Shown here: one piece after another, positions 11,212 through 20,873 of the stretch
Position numbering within the stretch: position 1 is the stretch's first letter
Layout: every line of letters begins with the position of its first letter
Program-made: the position numbers and the translations under genes
Assembly: GCF_038505995.1 (NCBI RefSeq)
Contig: NZ_CP128414.1
Coordinates: 558,001-622,000 of the forward strand
Direction of reading: 5' to 3'
Source of the DNA: Candidatus Phytoplasma asteris
GTDB taxonomy: Bacteria; Bacillota_I; Bacilli_A; Acholeplasmatales; Acholeplasmataceae
DNA: 64,000 bases
The notes under the pieces: generated by a model
What the model was told of the DNA's origin: nothing
Databases searched by the model: none
The model's input: the letters and a program-made list of their open reading frames with translations, nothing else

Positions 11212-11214
11212 ACT
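11212..11214. repeat. target-site duplication ACT, right
   Basis: This matches the ACT at 8850-8852 on the other side of the element. Confidence 0.85.
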
Positions 11215-12807
11215 TCTTTAACCTCATCATCAAGTTTTTTTGTAAAATGTGCTTCTTTTTCCAAAGTTTCTTTTAATTTAGCAACAAATGCTTCTTTATC
11301 TGTTTGTTGTACAAATAAATCTGCTTTGCTTTCACACACAACTGTTAAAAATTGGTCCAAATTAACAAAATCATTTAAAATACCTAAAACATCTGAATTA
11401 ACGTCGTTGTTTTTGAGTAATTGAATTAATTTTTCCTTAACTGTTGCTTTATCAAATGTTGCTCCAAGTGTATTTACTGCGTCTTGAAACTTGGAAACTG
11501 TTGCTAATTGAGTTGCTAATTTGTTTTTGTCTAAATTAGTTACTCCAGACATTTCCCCAAATTTATTAGTAACATATAATGAGTCTGATTGTTCAAAAAA
11601 TAAAGTTGGTGTATGGTCTAATAATTCTTGAGTGAATTCTTTAAAAGCGGCTTGAACTTCATCAGCTTTTACTAATGTAACTGTTGGTTTGTCAGTTTCT
11701 TTAGTTTCTACTTTAGTTACTTCGTTATCAACTTTAGTTGTAACAGTTGTTTTTGCACCTTCAACTTGAGTTTCTACTACTTCGGTTTTAACAACTGTAA
11801 TGCCATCAGCTCCAAAAGTTTGAACTGTTACTTTGTTAAGTGGTGGTTCAGTAGTTGTTGTAGTTTTAACGCCGTTTTTAGTTACTGTTACAACTTCTTT
11901 AGTAACTACAACGTCTTTTTTAGTGGTTGTTACAGCTGTTGGAAAAGTATTGCCTCCTTCGGTAAGAGTTCCTTGAGTTTGAAAAACGCTTACTTCATTT
12001 TCAACTTTATTTTTTTGAAGCTTGGACTTCTTCTTCAAGTGTTTTTTCAAATTTTTTGTTACTATCAAAAGTTTTCATTGCTTCTGCAACAACTTTAGCT
12101 TGTTTATCTGTATCTTGCTGAAATTGTTTTTTGGCTTCTTCTTCCAATAATTCTTTAACAGCAGCTTTAACTGCTTCTGCCACATTTCCAAATGGTTTTT
12201 TGTCAGTTACAACTGAAAGTGTTTTTGTCACCATCTTTTTAGCAACTGCTTCTTTAAATACATCTTGTGTAACATATAAAGCTGATTTATCTTTATAGAA
12301 AAAATTCATAAAATTTTCATCCCCAAAAAGATTATTTGTTACAAAAGTGGAAAGAGTCGCGCTTTGGGTGGGATTTAATTTGTATTCGTTCAATTTGCCT
12401 TTAAATTTTGCATGAAGACCCTGCGCTCCATCTAGTTCGTAGTTTGTTGTTTCTGTAAGAGAGTCTACATAAGTTTTAAATGATCCAAAATCTTTTAATA
12501 AATAATTTACCAATTGGACTTTGTGATTAGTAGGAACAGAAGGACCTTGTCCTGAAGTCGATGTTAAAGTAAAAGTTTTATCAAAAGCCTCATTTTGGTC
12601 TTGTTCATTACCAAAATATTTAGCTGCTGGTTCTTTTGCTAAATCATGAGCTAATTTATCAAAGGCTTTTTCAACTGCCTCTGTTTTGGAGTATTTTTCT
12701 CCCCAAACAATATTACTATTCATCATATTAAAAGTAAAAAATAAACTTAATAAAGATAATACATATACTAAACGATTTGTTTTTTTATTGACTGTGTCTG
12801 TTGGCAT
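11212..12807 (-). pseudogene. secreted surface protein, N-terminal part; frameshifted and cut by tra5 element
   Basis: Translation starts at the ATG at 12807 (MPTDTVNKK) behind AGAAAGGTG. A Sec signal follows (NRLVYVLSLLSLFFTFNM, cleavage near VWG/EKY). The mature part is Lys/Glu/Thr-rich and helical. The first frame ends at 12007 (EEEVQASKK stop) and the sequence continues in the next frame. Removing one base from the 7-T run at 12010-12016 restores EEEVQASKNKVENEV. After that come Thr/Val-rich tracts (VVTVTKNGVKTTTTTE) and two more helical blocks. The element interrupts it at DDEVKEV. With both lesions undone, the gene fuses with 8498-8849 into about 648 residues, divisible by three. As it stands, two separate truncated products are expected. 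Confidence 0.88.
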
Positions 12808-13001
12808 TTTTGTTATTATGCACCTTTCTTTCTTTTTTCTTTCTTTATTTTTATACAAATATACAAAAAATAGCATATTATTAATGAGAGTGAATTTTGA
12901 AGAATTAATAAAATGCTATTAATTATATTATACCTCACAAAAAAAGAAAATAAAAATGCAAAAATTTTGAAGATAGTTTTAATATGTGAAATATAATAAA
13001 A

Positions 13002-13022
13002 AACTACCTAAATTAGGTAGTT
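13002..13022 (-). terminator. terminator downstream of the toxin-like gene
   Basis: The minus-strand hairpin AACTACCTaatttAGGTAGTT is followed by TTTTATTATAT. It lies between the surface gene start and the toxin-like gene and points the way of the latter. The 12808-13001 stretch otherwise shows no gene. Confidence 0.6.
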
Positions 13023-13089
13023 CTTTTAGTTTAAAATATATTTAATTATTTAATGTTTTTATTTAATGATTGAAAAATAAATTAAAGGT

Positions 13090-13197
13090 TTATTTTTTGC
13101 AATCTAAAATATTTTGAATTTGTTGAGGTAATTGTTTATAGATATTTGTCCAATTTTCATTAAACATTTTTTGACATTTACGAATTTTGGATTTTAA
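13090..13197 (-). pseudogene. in-frame remnant behind the toxin-like gene
   Basis: Directly after the TAA at 13198-13200 the same frame stays open for 35 codons (LKSKIRKCQKMFNENW...ILDCKK) up to a TAA at 13090. It may be the rest of a formerly longer protein or part of a lost next gene. It has no start codon of its own. Confidence 0.4.
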
Positions 13198-13761
13198 TTA
13201 TGACATTATATTTTTAACTTGATCTTGATTGGATTCATTTAAAATTAATGTGTTTTTTATATTTTCAGATTCTTCATTAGTTGTTAAAAGTCTTAAATTA
13301 GTATAAATTAAATGTTTTATTTTGTTAATATTAACTTTTTTTGGATTGGTTTTCATAGAATATAAAAAATGGAATTTATCATATCCAATAGGACAACAAA
13401 CACCTTTTTCATCAATGAAAAAAAATATTCTTTCAATATTGTTAATTCTTATTTGGTAAACTCGTTGTTCATCCATAATTTTTTGATAAAAATATTTACA
13501 AACATGTTTTATACGAATTTCTGAAATAGAATGGAAACTATTGGAGTTTTTATTTTCTATAATTTGGCGCCAAGTATTTTTTTTATATTTTTCTAAAGAA
13601 TCAAAAATATTAGAAATAGTTTTTAAAGGAAAATTATTAAAATCGAATTCAAATTTTTTAATAAAATTACTCTTTAGAAAAATATAATTAAAATTTTTAT
13701 CTAAATGTTGTTCTAAATTTAGATCTATATTATCATTGATTTTATTATTATCTAATTTCAT
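13198..13761 (-). CDS. hypothetical protein, possible toxin paired with a Panacea-type antitoxin
   Basis: A 187-aa soluble protein. Residues about 60-130 contain TWRQIIENKNSNSFHSI, then ...VYQIRINNIERIFFFIDEKG and IGYDKFHFL. That succession (Trp-rich entry, short His motif, LR-N-RIFF strand, then YD-x-H) resembles, from memory, a family of small proteins that sit beside DUF4065/Panacea antitoxins. The similarity is an inference and needs a profile search. Its ATG lies inside the last codons of the DUF4065-like fragment (14-base overlap, 13748-13761), a sign of translational coupling. The product has no signal or membrane segment. Codon use is like its surroundings. Confidence 0.5.
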   Translation of the reverse strand: MKLDNNKINDNIDLNLEQHLDKNFNYIFLKSNFIKKFEFDFNNFPLKTISNIFDSLEKYKKNTWRQIIENKNSNSFHSISEIRIKHVCKYFYQKIMDEQRVYQIRINNIERIFFFIDEKGVCCPIGYDKFHFLYSMKTNPKKVNINKIKHLIYTNLRLLTTNEESENIKNTLILNESNQDQVKNIMS

Positions 13762-13934
13762 TTTCAGAATAAAAATAATAAATTTCTTGATCGCTTATTT
13801 CATTTTCATGAAAAAAATTATTTTCATTGTAAGAGTTGCGCCAAGGATCTTCCATATGAGTTTTTTCAGCTAATTGCCATGCTTTTAAATTACCATATAT
13901 ATCAAGGATATGATTTATTGATTCTAAGTGTTTT
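13748..13934 (-). pseudogene. DUF4065/Panacea (GepA-like) antitoxin, C-terminal fragment
   Basis: The minus strand encodes about 60 residues beginning HLESINHILDIYGNLKAWQL and continuing AEKTHMEDPWRNSY, ending EIR stop at 13748. The pattern [L]-[S/A]-x-L-[S/A]-x-x-TH-x-x-x-PW is the hallmark of the C-terminal part of DUF4065 (SocA/Panacea) proteins, annotated in phytoplasmas as phage-associated protein GepA. Panacea domains neutralise unrelated toxins encoded next to them. The N-terminal two thirds are missing; the sequence upstream of about 13934 is a piece of a surface-protein gene instead. There is no own start codon, so no complete antitoxin is made here. Confidence 0.75.
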
Positions 13935-14214
13935 GGTAGGAGTGCCTTCTACTGTAGTTGTTTCGGTTTTAACTCCGTTTGCAGTTTGAGTAACAACTGT
14001 TTTGGTAGGTTGGTTGGGTTGTTGTTTGTGTAGTTTTGTTGTCTTCTTTAACTGTTGTAACTTTTTTAGTTTAAGTTTCTTTTTCAGTTGTTGTTTCAGT
14101 TGTTAGTTCTGCTCCAACTGTTTGATAAGTATTAAATAAAGAAATAAAAAGTACACTAAATAAAAATAAACTAAAAAATAAAGATTTTTTCTTGCCTAAG
14201 CTTACTATTTGCAT
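13935..14214 (-). pseudogene. secreted Thr-rich surface protein, decayed
   Basis: A gene start with a good ribosome site (AAGGAAGGAC) opens at 14214 with MQIVSLGKKKS and a hydrophobic signal (LFFSLFLFSVLFISLF, cleavage after QTVGA). After 15 further residues (ELTTETTTEKET) a TAA stops it. The frame then continues as TKKVTTVKEDNKTTQTTTQ and, after a frameshift near 14010, TVVTQTANGVKTETTTVEG. The last piece resembles the KEVVTVTKNGVKTTTTTE block of the gene split by the element, so the two genes belonged to one family. The reading then breaks into the GepA-like fragment. Confidence 0.75.
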
Positions 14215-14606
14215 TTATGCTTGTCCTTCCTTTTACAATATTAATATAGCAAAACAAAATTGCTATTACTTCTAATATAACTCAAAAAGCCAATTTAGAG
14301 TATTTTTTACTCAATAATTGTAAAAACCACAAAATAACTAGTTTTTATGTTATAATATGTTGTGATTAAGTTGTATAAAATATCATCTTTTTATCCAAAT
14401 TATCAAAAACAATAATAAATATTTTACCAAAAATAATGAATTAAAAAATAATTGGTAAATGTTTTTCATAATTAATATTTTGCTATTTGCAAAGTTTTTT
14501 TATTTATCTTTTTACATGTTTTTCATGTTTTACAATTTTATTTTTATTCTTTATTCTTTAATCTATTTTTAATATTTTATAAATTTACAAAAAAGGAGCT
14601 ATTCTT
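14215..14606. other. intergenic region upstream of gyrB
   Basis: A 392-base A+T-rich gap between divergent transcripts. A TATAAT-like box lies near 14352 (TTATAATATG), pointing to gyrB, without a convincing -35. No gene or DnaA-box cluster is seen. Confidence 0.45.
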
Positions 14607-16622
14607 TTGAAAAATTACAATGCCGATAGTATTCAAATTTTAGAAGGTTTGGAAGCAGTTCGCAAACGACCAGGAATGTATATTGGTTCAACTGCTCAAA
14701 AAGGACTTCATCATTTAGTCTGGGAAATCGTTGATAATTCCATTGATGAAGCTTTAGCAGGACACGCTAACAACATTACTTTAGAAATCCTACCTGGAGA
14801 AATTATTAGTGTTTCTGACAACGGTAGAGGAATCCCAGTTGATATTCACCCCAAAACAGGAAAACCAGCAGTAGAAACAATTCTAACTACTCTTCATGCT
14901 GGAGGAAAATTTGACAGTTCTTCTTACAAAGTTTCAGGAGGACTTCATGGTGTAGGAGCCTCTGTGGTAAATGCTCTTTCTACTTGGTTTACTGTAGAAA
15001 TTCATCTCAATAAGCAAATCTATTTTCAAAAATACGAAAAAGGAATTGCAGTTTCGCCTTTGGAAGTAATTGGAAAAACTAACAAACGAGGAACTACTAT
15101 CCAATTTTTAGCAGACCCTGAAATTTTCCAAGAAACTACCATTTATAAATTTGATACTCTCAAAGAAAGAATGCAACAATTATCTTTTTTAAACAAAGGT
15201 CTTAAATTAAACATTGCTGACAAAAGATACGAAAAAGAAACTTTTTTTAACTTTTGCCATGAAAAAGGTTTGCAAGACTACCTAAATTTTATTAACACTA
15301 GTCACAAACAAACTCCTTTTCACGAAATTTTTTATCTGGAAAAAGAATCCCAAAAACTAGCTTTTGAAATTGTCTTTGAATACACTACCAAAATTCGTCC
15401 CCCTAAAAAAGATGCACAAGGAAACGAAATAGAAGAAAAAGAAGGCAAAGATGCTATTCCTAACTACACCCAAAGCCAAAAAATCTTTTCTTTTGTTAAC
15501 AATATTCCTACTCATGAAGGAGGAACTCACGAAGAAGGCTTTAAACTAGCCCTAAACCGTGTTATTTCTAAATATGCTAAGGAATTCAATCTTTTAAAAA
15601 AAGACGAACATTTATTAAGTGAAGACATCTTAGAAGGAATTACTGCTATTATTTCTTTAAAACATCAAGACCCTCAATTTGAAGGACAAACTAAAGCCAA
15701 ACTAGCAAATACTGAAGTAAGACAAATTACATCCCAATTATTTGGCGAATTTTTAGAAAAATATTTATTAGAACATCCCCAAGATTCAAGAAAAATAATT
15801 GATAAATGTCTTCTTTCTGCAAATGCCCGTCTAGCTGCTAAACGTGCTCGTGAAGTAGTAAGAAACAAACCCCTTGATTCTTTAGGTTTTGCCTCCAAAT
15901 TAGCTGATTGTAGAAGTAAAGACCCTCATATTTCTGAACTCTACATTGTCGAAGGAGATTCAGCGGGCGGTTCTGCTAAACAAGGAAGAGACTCACGTTT
16001 TCAAGCTATACTTCCTTTACGTGGTAAAGTCCTTAATGTAGAAAAAAGTCTAGATGCCAAAATTCTTACCAATAAAGAAATTAAATCCTTAATACAAGCA
16101 ATTGGTGCAGGAATTAACATTGGTAAAGGCAAAGACTTTAATATGGATAAAATCCGTTATCACAAAATTATCATTATGACAGATGCCGATGTTGATGGAG
16201 CTCACATAAGAACTTTACTATTAACTTTCTTTTTCAGACATTTCCGTAAATTAATTGAAAAAGGCTACATCTATTTTGCTCGTCCTCCTTTATACAAATA
16301 CCAAAAAGGAAAAGGCGCTCCAAAATATTTTTATGATGAAAAAGCCAAACAAACTTTTGCAACTAAAAACAACTTAAAAGATGGTTTCCAAAGATACAAA
16401 GGACTTGGAGAAATGAATCCTAATCAACTTTGGGAAACAACTATGGACCCAGAAACTCGTACTCTTCTCAAAGCAAGCCTCAAAGATGCCCTTAATGCTT
16501 TAAGTGATGAAGAAGCCTTAATGGAAGCAGACCAAACTTTTAACATGTTAATGGGAGAAAAAGTCTTACCAAGAAAAAACTTCATCTTAGAAAAAGCCTT
16601 AGAAGCTGATTTAGACGTTTAA
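14607..16622 (+). CDS. gyrB: DNA gyrase subunit B
   Basis: A 671-aa ATPase subunit of DNA gyrase, which introduces negative supercoils with GyrA. The GHKL ATP-binding part is seen at about 10-190 ([38 protein letters not shown]). The transducer domain follows, then the TOPRIM domain at about 425-540 ([16 protein letters not shown] and [15 protein letters not shown] with the metal-binding DxD). The C-terminal [10 protein letters not shown]-type motif appears as [10 protein letters not shown]. The start is a TTG at 14607 with AAGGAG 8 bases upstream; there is no ATG nearby. It is co-directional with gyrA, 84 bases later, as in many Firmicutes and Mollicutes. Confidence 0.98.
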   Translation: MKNYNADSIQILEGLEAVRKRPGMYIGSTAQKGLHHLVWEIVDNSIDEALAGHANNITLEILPGEIISVSDNGRGIPVDIHPKTGKPAVETILTTLHAGGKFDSSSYKVSGGLHGVGASVVNALSTWFTVEIHLNKQIYFQKYEKGIAVSPLEVIGKTNKRGTTIQFLADPEIFQETTIYKFDTLKERMQQLSFLNKGLKLNIADKRYEKETFFNFCHEKGLQDYLNFINTSHKQTPFHEIFYLEKESQKLAFEIVFEYTTKIRPPKKDAQGNEIEEKEGKDAIPNYTQSQKIFSFVNNIPTHEGGTHEEGFKLALNRVISKYAKEFNLLKKDEHLLSEDILEGITAIISLKHQDPQFEGQTKAKLANTEVRQITSQLFGEFLEKYLLEHPQDSRKIIDKCLLSANARLAAKRAREVVRNKPLDSLGFASKLADCRSKDPHISELYIVEGDSAGGSAKQGRDSRFQAILPLRGKVLNVEKSLDAKILTNKEIKSLIQAIGAGINIGKGKDFNMDKIRYHKIIIMTDADVDGAHIRTLLLTFFFRHFRKLIEKGYIYFARPPLYKYQKGKGAPKYFYDEKAKQTFATKNNLKDGFQRYKGLGEMNPNQLWETTMDPETRTLLKASLKDALNALSDEEALMEADQTFNMLMGEKVLPRKNFILEKALEADLDV

Positions 16623-16706
16623 TTATAAATAATTATTTTATACAACTAAAACTAACAAAATATAACATTAAATAACAACTAATATATATTTAAAAAGAGG
16701 TTAAAA

Positions 16707-19214
16707 ATGAGCGACCAAAAAACTCAAAACAATGAAGCCAACAACCACAAAGACCACGATCATGGCAACATTCAAGAAGTAAACTTAAGCGAGGAGATGA
16801 AAAAATCCTTCTTAAGTTATGCAATGAGCGTAATTGTATCAAGAGCTTTACCAGACATTAAAGATGGCTTAAAACCAGTCCAAAGACGTATTTTATATAG
16901 TATGAAAGAATTAGGCGTCTACAGTCACGCAAGCTACAAAAAAGCAGCTCGTGTAGTTGGGGATGTTATGGGTAAATACCATCCTCATGGAGATTCAAGC
17001 ATTTATGAGGCAATGGTAAGAATGGCTCAAGATTTTAGTTACCGTTATCCTTTAGTAGACGGTCATGGAAACTTTGGTTCAATTGATGGCGACAAAGCAG
17101 CAGCTATGCGTTATACTGAAGTTAAAATGGCAAAAATGGCAATGGAACTAATCAAAAACATTGACAAAGACACAATTGATTTTGTTGATAATTACGATGG
17201 TACTGAAAAAGAACCATTAGTACTTCCAACAGCTCTTCCCAACTTATTAATTAACGGAGCTACAGGAATTGCAGTAGGAATGGCAACCAAAATCCCTACT
17301 CATAATTTAGGCGAAGTCATTGATGGTTTAATTCACTACATTAATAATAAAGACATTTCCATTGATGAATTAATGCAACACATCAAAGGACCTGATTTTC
17401 CTACTGGTGGCGAACTTTTAGGCTTACAAAGTTTAAAAAGCGCTTATCACACCGGACAAGGAGCTGTTATCTTAAAGGCTAAAAGTCACGTTTCGGAAGA
17501 AAGAGGAAAAACTTCAATCATTGTTACAGAAATTCCTTATCAAGTCAAAAAAACTGATCTAATTGAAAAAATTGCTTTTCTAGTTAAAAACAAAATAGTA
17601 GAAGGAATCACAGACCTTAGAGACGAATCCAGTCGCAAAGGAATGAAAATTGTAATCGAACTTAAAAGAGACGCAAACAGTAAAATTATTCTTAACAAGC
17701 TTTACAAACATTCCCAATTAAGAATTTCTTTTGGTATCAATATGGTTGCCTTAGTTGGAAAAACTCCCCAATTAGTTTCTTTAAAACAAATCTTAGAAGC
17801 TTTTTTCAATTTCCGCATCGAAGTTATTAACCGCCAAAAAAGCTTTGAACTCAAAAAAGCAAGCGCAAGAAAACATTTAGTAACAGCTCTTATCACTATT
17901 TTAGAAGACATCGAAACTGCTATTAAACTCATCAAAACTTCTACAGATGTCAAAGAAGCCCAAAGCAAATTAATGCAAAGATACAATTTTGATGAAATAC
18001 AAAGCAAAGCCATTTTAGAAATGAGCCTCCAAAGACTTGCTAACCAAGAAACTCAAAAACTTATCACTGAAGAAAAAAACCTCACTCAAGAAATTTTAGA
18101 ATGCCAAAGTATCATTGATTCCCAAAAGAAAAAAGAACGCATTTTAGAAAAAGAACTTCTAGAAATGAAGAAAAAATACCAAGATGACAGAAAAACTACC
18201 CTCAATTTTGATGCTCCCCTAAACTTTGAAGACGAAGACTTAATCGAAGAAAAACCTATCATTATTACAATTACTAACAAAGGCTACATCAAAAGCATGG
18301 ATATTGATACTTACAAACAACAAAAAAGAGGTGGGCAAGGCGTTTCTGGTATGAAAATCTACGAAGAAGACTTTATTGAACATCTAGCAATTACTTCTAC
18401 TCACGATTATCACTTATTTTTTACTAACAAAGGCAAAGTCTATCAACTCAAAGGCTACGAAATTCCTTTAGGTCAAAGACAATCCAAAGGAAGCCATCTT
18501 GTTAATTTCTTACCATTCGAAAAAGACGAATTTTTAACTTCTTTCACCAGTGTTAAAAACTTTGATCAATCCCAAGATTACTTATTCTTTGCTACCAAAA
18601 AAGGCATAGTCAAAAAAACACCTCTCAAAGAATACAGCCACATTTCCAAAAGAGGTCTTATTGCAATTAGGTTAAAAGAAAACGATGAAGTCCTTACAGT
18701 AAACAAAACCACAGGCACTAAAAATATCATTCTAGCATCTAACAATGGCAATGCTATTTGTTTTTGTGAAACCAAAATTAAAAGTATTAGTCGCAACAGC
18801 ATGGGTGTAATTGGAATGCGTCTTGGAAGTGATGAATTCTTAGTAGGAGCTGCTTTAATTGACACTGGTTCCAAAGAACAAAACATTTTAGTAATGACTG
18901 AAAACGGCTTTGGAAAAATCACCAATGTCAACCAATACCGCATTCAAGCACGTAGTGGCAAAGGCTCTAAAACTATCAAAGTAAACGACCAAAAAGGAAG
19001 GCTTATTACCCTACAAGTTGTCCTCCCTACAGATGATCTTATTGTTTCTTCTGACAAAGGACAAGTAGTAAGAGTAGCAATTGACCAAATTACCAAAACC
19101 AAAAACAAAGCTACCCAAGGAACGCGCATCATCAAATTAAAAACAGGTCATAAAGCAGTTTCAGTAGCAGTTGTCAAAAAAGAAGTACTTGATGTAGATG
19201 GCGTAGAAAATTAA
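16707..19214 (+). CDS. gyrA: DNA gyrase subunit A
   Basis: An 835-aa DNA-breakage subunit of gyrase. The winged-helix/tower part starts near residue 30. The active-site tyrosine is Y136 in [10 protein letters not shown]. The quinolone-determining segment reads [10 protein letters not shown], with S97 and E101 at the positions of E. coli S83 and D87. The C-terminal beta-pinwheel (about 520-830) includes the gyrase-specific GyrA-box, read as QKRGGQGV, so this is gyrase rather than topoisomerase IV ParC. A His/Asp/Asn-rich extension of about 25 residues precedes the conserved start. ATG follows AAAGAGG. It forms an operon with gyrB. Confidence 0.97.
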   Translation: MSDQKTQNNEANNHKDHDHGNIQEVNLSEEMKKSFLSYAMSVIVSRALPDIKDGLKPVQRRILYSMKELGVYSHASYKKAARVVGDVMGKYHPHGDSSIYEAMVRMAQDFSYRYPLVDGHGNFGSIDGDKAAAMRYTEVKMAKMAMELIKNIDKDTIDFVDNYDGTEKEPLVLPTALPNLLINGATGIAVGMATKIPTHNLGEVIDGLIHYINNKDISIDELMQHIKGPDFPTGGELLGLQSLKSAYHTGQGAVILKAKSHVSEERGKTSIIVTEIPYQVKKTDLIEKIAFLVKNKIVEGITDLRDESSRKGMKIVIELKRDANSKIILNKLYKHSQLRISFGINMVALVGKTPQLVSLKQILEAFFNFRIEVINRQKSFELKKASARKHLVTALITILEDIETAIKLIKTSTDVKEAQSKLMQRYNFDEIQSKAILEMSLQRLANQETQKLITEEKNLTQEILECQSIIDSQKKKERILEKELLEMKKKYQDDRKTTLNFDAPLNFEDEDLIEEKPIIITITNKGYIKSMDIDTYKQQKRGGQGVSGMKIYEEDFIEHLAITSTHDYHLFFTNKGKVYQLKGYEIPLGQRQSKGSHLVNFLPFEKDEFLTSFTSVKNFDQSQDYLFFATKKGIVKKTPLKEYSHISKRGLIAIRLKENDEVLTVNKTTGTKNIILASNNGNAICFCETKIKSISRNSMGVIGMRLGSDEFLVGAALIDTGSKEQNILVMTENGFGKITNVNQYRIQARSGKGSKTIKVNDQKGRLITLQVVLPTDDLIVSSDKGQVVRVAIDQITKTKNKATQGTRIIKLKTGHKAVSVAVVKKEVLDVDGVEN

Positions 19215-19308
19215 TTTTAAACCAACAACAAAAGACAAAACACCAAAGGAAAAAGAACAAAGGTCTTATCATATTATTTTAATCTCATAATTAAAGGTCT
19301 AAACGCAT

Positions 19309-19809
19309 ATGAAAACCAAAATATATTTAGAAACAATTACTAATACCCCAAAAGAAACCCAAATATTAGGTTACAATTTAGGAAAAAAACTCATCAATCA
19401 AAAAAAAAACACTCCCAAAGAAAAACAAAGCAAAACAATCATTTTATTACAAGGCTCTTTGGGTTGTGGAAAAACTATCTTTACTAAGGGTTTTATTAAA
19501 AGTTTTGCCATCCTTCAAAATGTTTGTAGTCCTACTTTTGTCATTTCTAAAACCTACAAGAACAAATTGCACACTATTTATCATCTTGATTTATATCGCA
19601 CAGACCTTGAGACTGAATTTTTAGAAGAACTATTAGAAGACCTTACTTATCAAGATTTTGTTATAGTAGAATATTTTCAAAATTGCAGTTACCTTTTTCC
19701 TGATTTTGCTTTTTTAGTAGAAATGACATTTTTAAATGAAAATCAAAGAAAAATTACTATCTATCAAAATAGCAACCTTGATAATAAAAATAAAAGTGGA
19801 TCAAAATGA
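19309..19809 (+). CDS. tsaE: tRNA t6A biosynthesis ATPase TsaE
   Basis: A 166-aa P-loop protein. The Walker A motif is GSLGCGKT at residues 49-56, followed by CSPTFVISKTY and YHLDLYR (the TsaE switch region) and a Walker B-like stretch near VIVEYF. TsaE works with TsaB and TsaD to place threonylcarbamoyl on A37 of ANN-decoding tRNAs. A Lys/Asn-rich insertion at about 30-42 separates the first strand from the P-loop. The gene overlaps or adjoins tsaB, an arrangement common in Firmicutes. Confidence 0.92.
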   Translation: MKTKIYLETITNTPKETQILGYNLGKKLINQKKNTPKEKQSKTIILLQGSLGCGKTIFTKGFIKSFAILQNVCSPTFVISKTYKNKLHTIYHLDLYRTDLETEFLEELLEDLTYQDFVIVEYFQNCSYLFPDFAFLVEMTFLNENQRKITIYQNSNLDNKNKSGSK

Positions 19810-19889
19810 TATTCAAAATACTTATTCCAAAATCAACCTTTAAATTTTTTTTGCAAATCTCTAACCAAACTTTTGAAAGCGATACGACA

Positions 19890-20519
19890 ATGAATCACAA
19901 AAACATTTTAATTCTAGATACTGCCACCAAAAGCCAAATAGTTATTTTAGTTATCCAAGGAAAAATTACTACTTTCAAATCCCGCCTTGGCAAAAACGAT
20001 TATGTTCCTTGCATGATTCCTTTAATTGAAAGTGTCTTACAAGAAAATAATTTAGGTCTAAACAACTTAGATGCTTTAATAGTTGGTGTGGGTCCTGGTT
20101 CTTATACTGGCACTCGTGTAGCAGTTCTTACAGCCAAAATGTTATCCTTCAACTTACAAATCCCTTTATACCAAATAAGCAGTCTATTACTTTTATCTAG
20201 TGGTTATTCTTATGCTTCACTTACTCCTTTAATTGATGTTAGAAGTAATGCTTTTTTTGCTTTAAGCCTCAAAGAAAACCACATTTACTTAAACGAAGAT
20301 AGATTTGAAAGCAGTTTCTTGCAATCTTTTCCTAATCATTTATTAATTGAACCAACTACTATCAAAATAGATTTTTGCACCATCAAACAATTTGCAAAAA
20401 TTGTTTCCAATTGCCATTTATTAGTTCCTAACTACTTAACCAAAACCCAGGCAGAACGCAATTTAGAAAAAAATCGATTGACAAAAAAAATAAAAATATT
20501 TTTAAAAAAAATTAAATAA
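19890..20519 (+). CDS. tsaB: tRNA t6A biosynthesis protein TsaB
   Basis: A 209-aa protein of the ASKHA fold. It starts MNHKNILILDTATKS, matching the family's usual first strand, and carries VGVGPGSYTGTRVAV, the TsaB signature. An upstream in-frame ATG at 19806 overlaps the tsaE stop but would add 28 residues with no family resemblance, so 19890 is preferred; ribosome-binding evidence for either is weak. TsaB is the scaffold partner of TsaD. The C-terminus is Lys-rich and slightly shorter than in E. coli (231 aa). Confidence 0.88.
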   Translation: MNHKNILILDTATKSQIVILVIQGKITTFKSRLGKNDYVPCMIPLIESVLQENNLGLNNLDALIVGVGPGSYTGTRVAVLTAKMLSFNLQIPLYQISSLLLLSSGYSYASLTPLIDVRSNAFFALSLKENHIYLNEDRFESSFLQSFPNHLLIEPTTIKIDFCTIKQFAKIVSNCHLLVPNYLTKTQAERNLEKNRLTKKIKIFLKKIK

Positions 20520-20524
20520 TCCCA

Positions 20525-20549
20525 AAAAGAGACTTTTGAAGTCTCTTTT
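20525..20549 (+). terminator. terminator after tsaB
   Basis: The hairpin AAAAGAGACTtttgaAGTCTCTTTT is followed by more T. It starts 6 bases after the tsaB stop. The next 320 bases to 20873 are A+T-rich. A possible promoter (TTGTTG, 18 bases, TAAAAT near 20609-20638) is the only signal I see there. Confidence 0.85.
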
Positions 20550-20873
20550 TTTTATATATAAAATTGCAAGGAAAGCACTCATGATATACAGATTAGTGAG
20601 CAAAAAACTTGTTGTTTGTTTTTTTTTTGTGATAAAATGACATTAATAGCAAGTTTTTTATTTTTTGAACTGCTGTGGCAAATTTGTAAAAAGATGGGGT
20701 TAAAAAAAATGTAAAAATGTACATACAAAATAACAATTATTTTTTCATTTCAATATTTACTTTTTGGTTTTAAAAAAATATATATTATTATTTAATTTTT
20801 TTAGTTTTAATGATTACAATTATTTTTATTTTTTTTAAAAAACATAAAATAAAAAAGGATCTATATTATAAAA

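Noticed and set aside
11766-12098. Plus-strand frame of 110 codons rich in Phe, Cys and Tyr
   Set aside because: It is the complement of the Lys/Glu/Thr-rich surface gene; the composition is a mirror effect.
8498-12807. The split surface gene as the antigenic membrane protein gene amp
   Set aside because: It has the same signal-plus-anchor plan, but the sequence and neighbours (amp is usually near groEL) do not fit.
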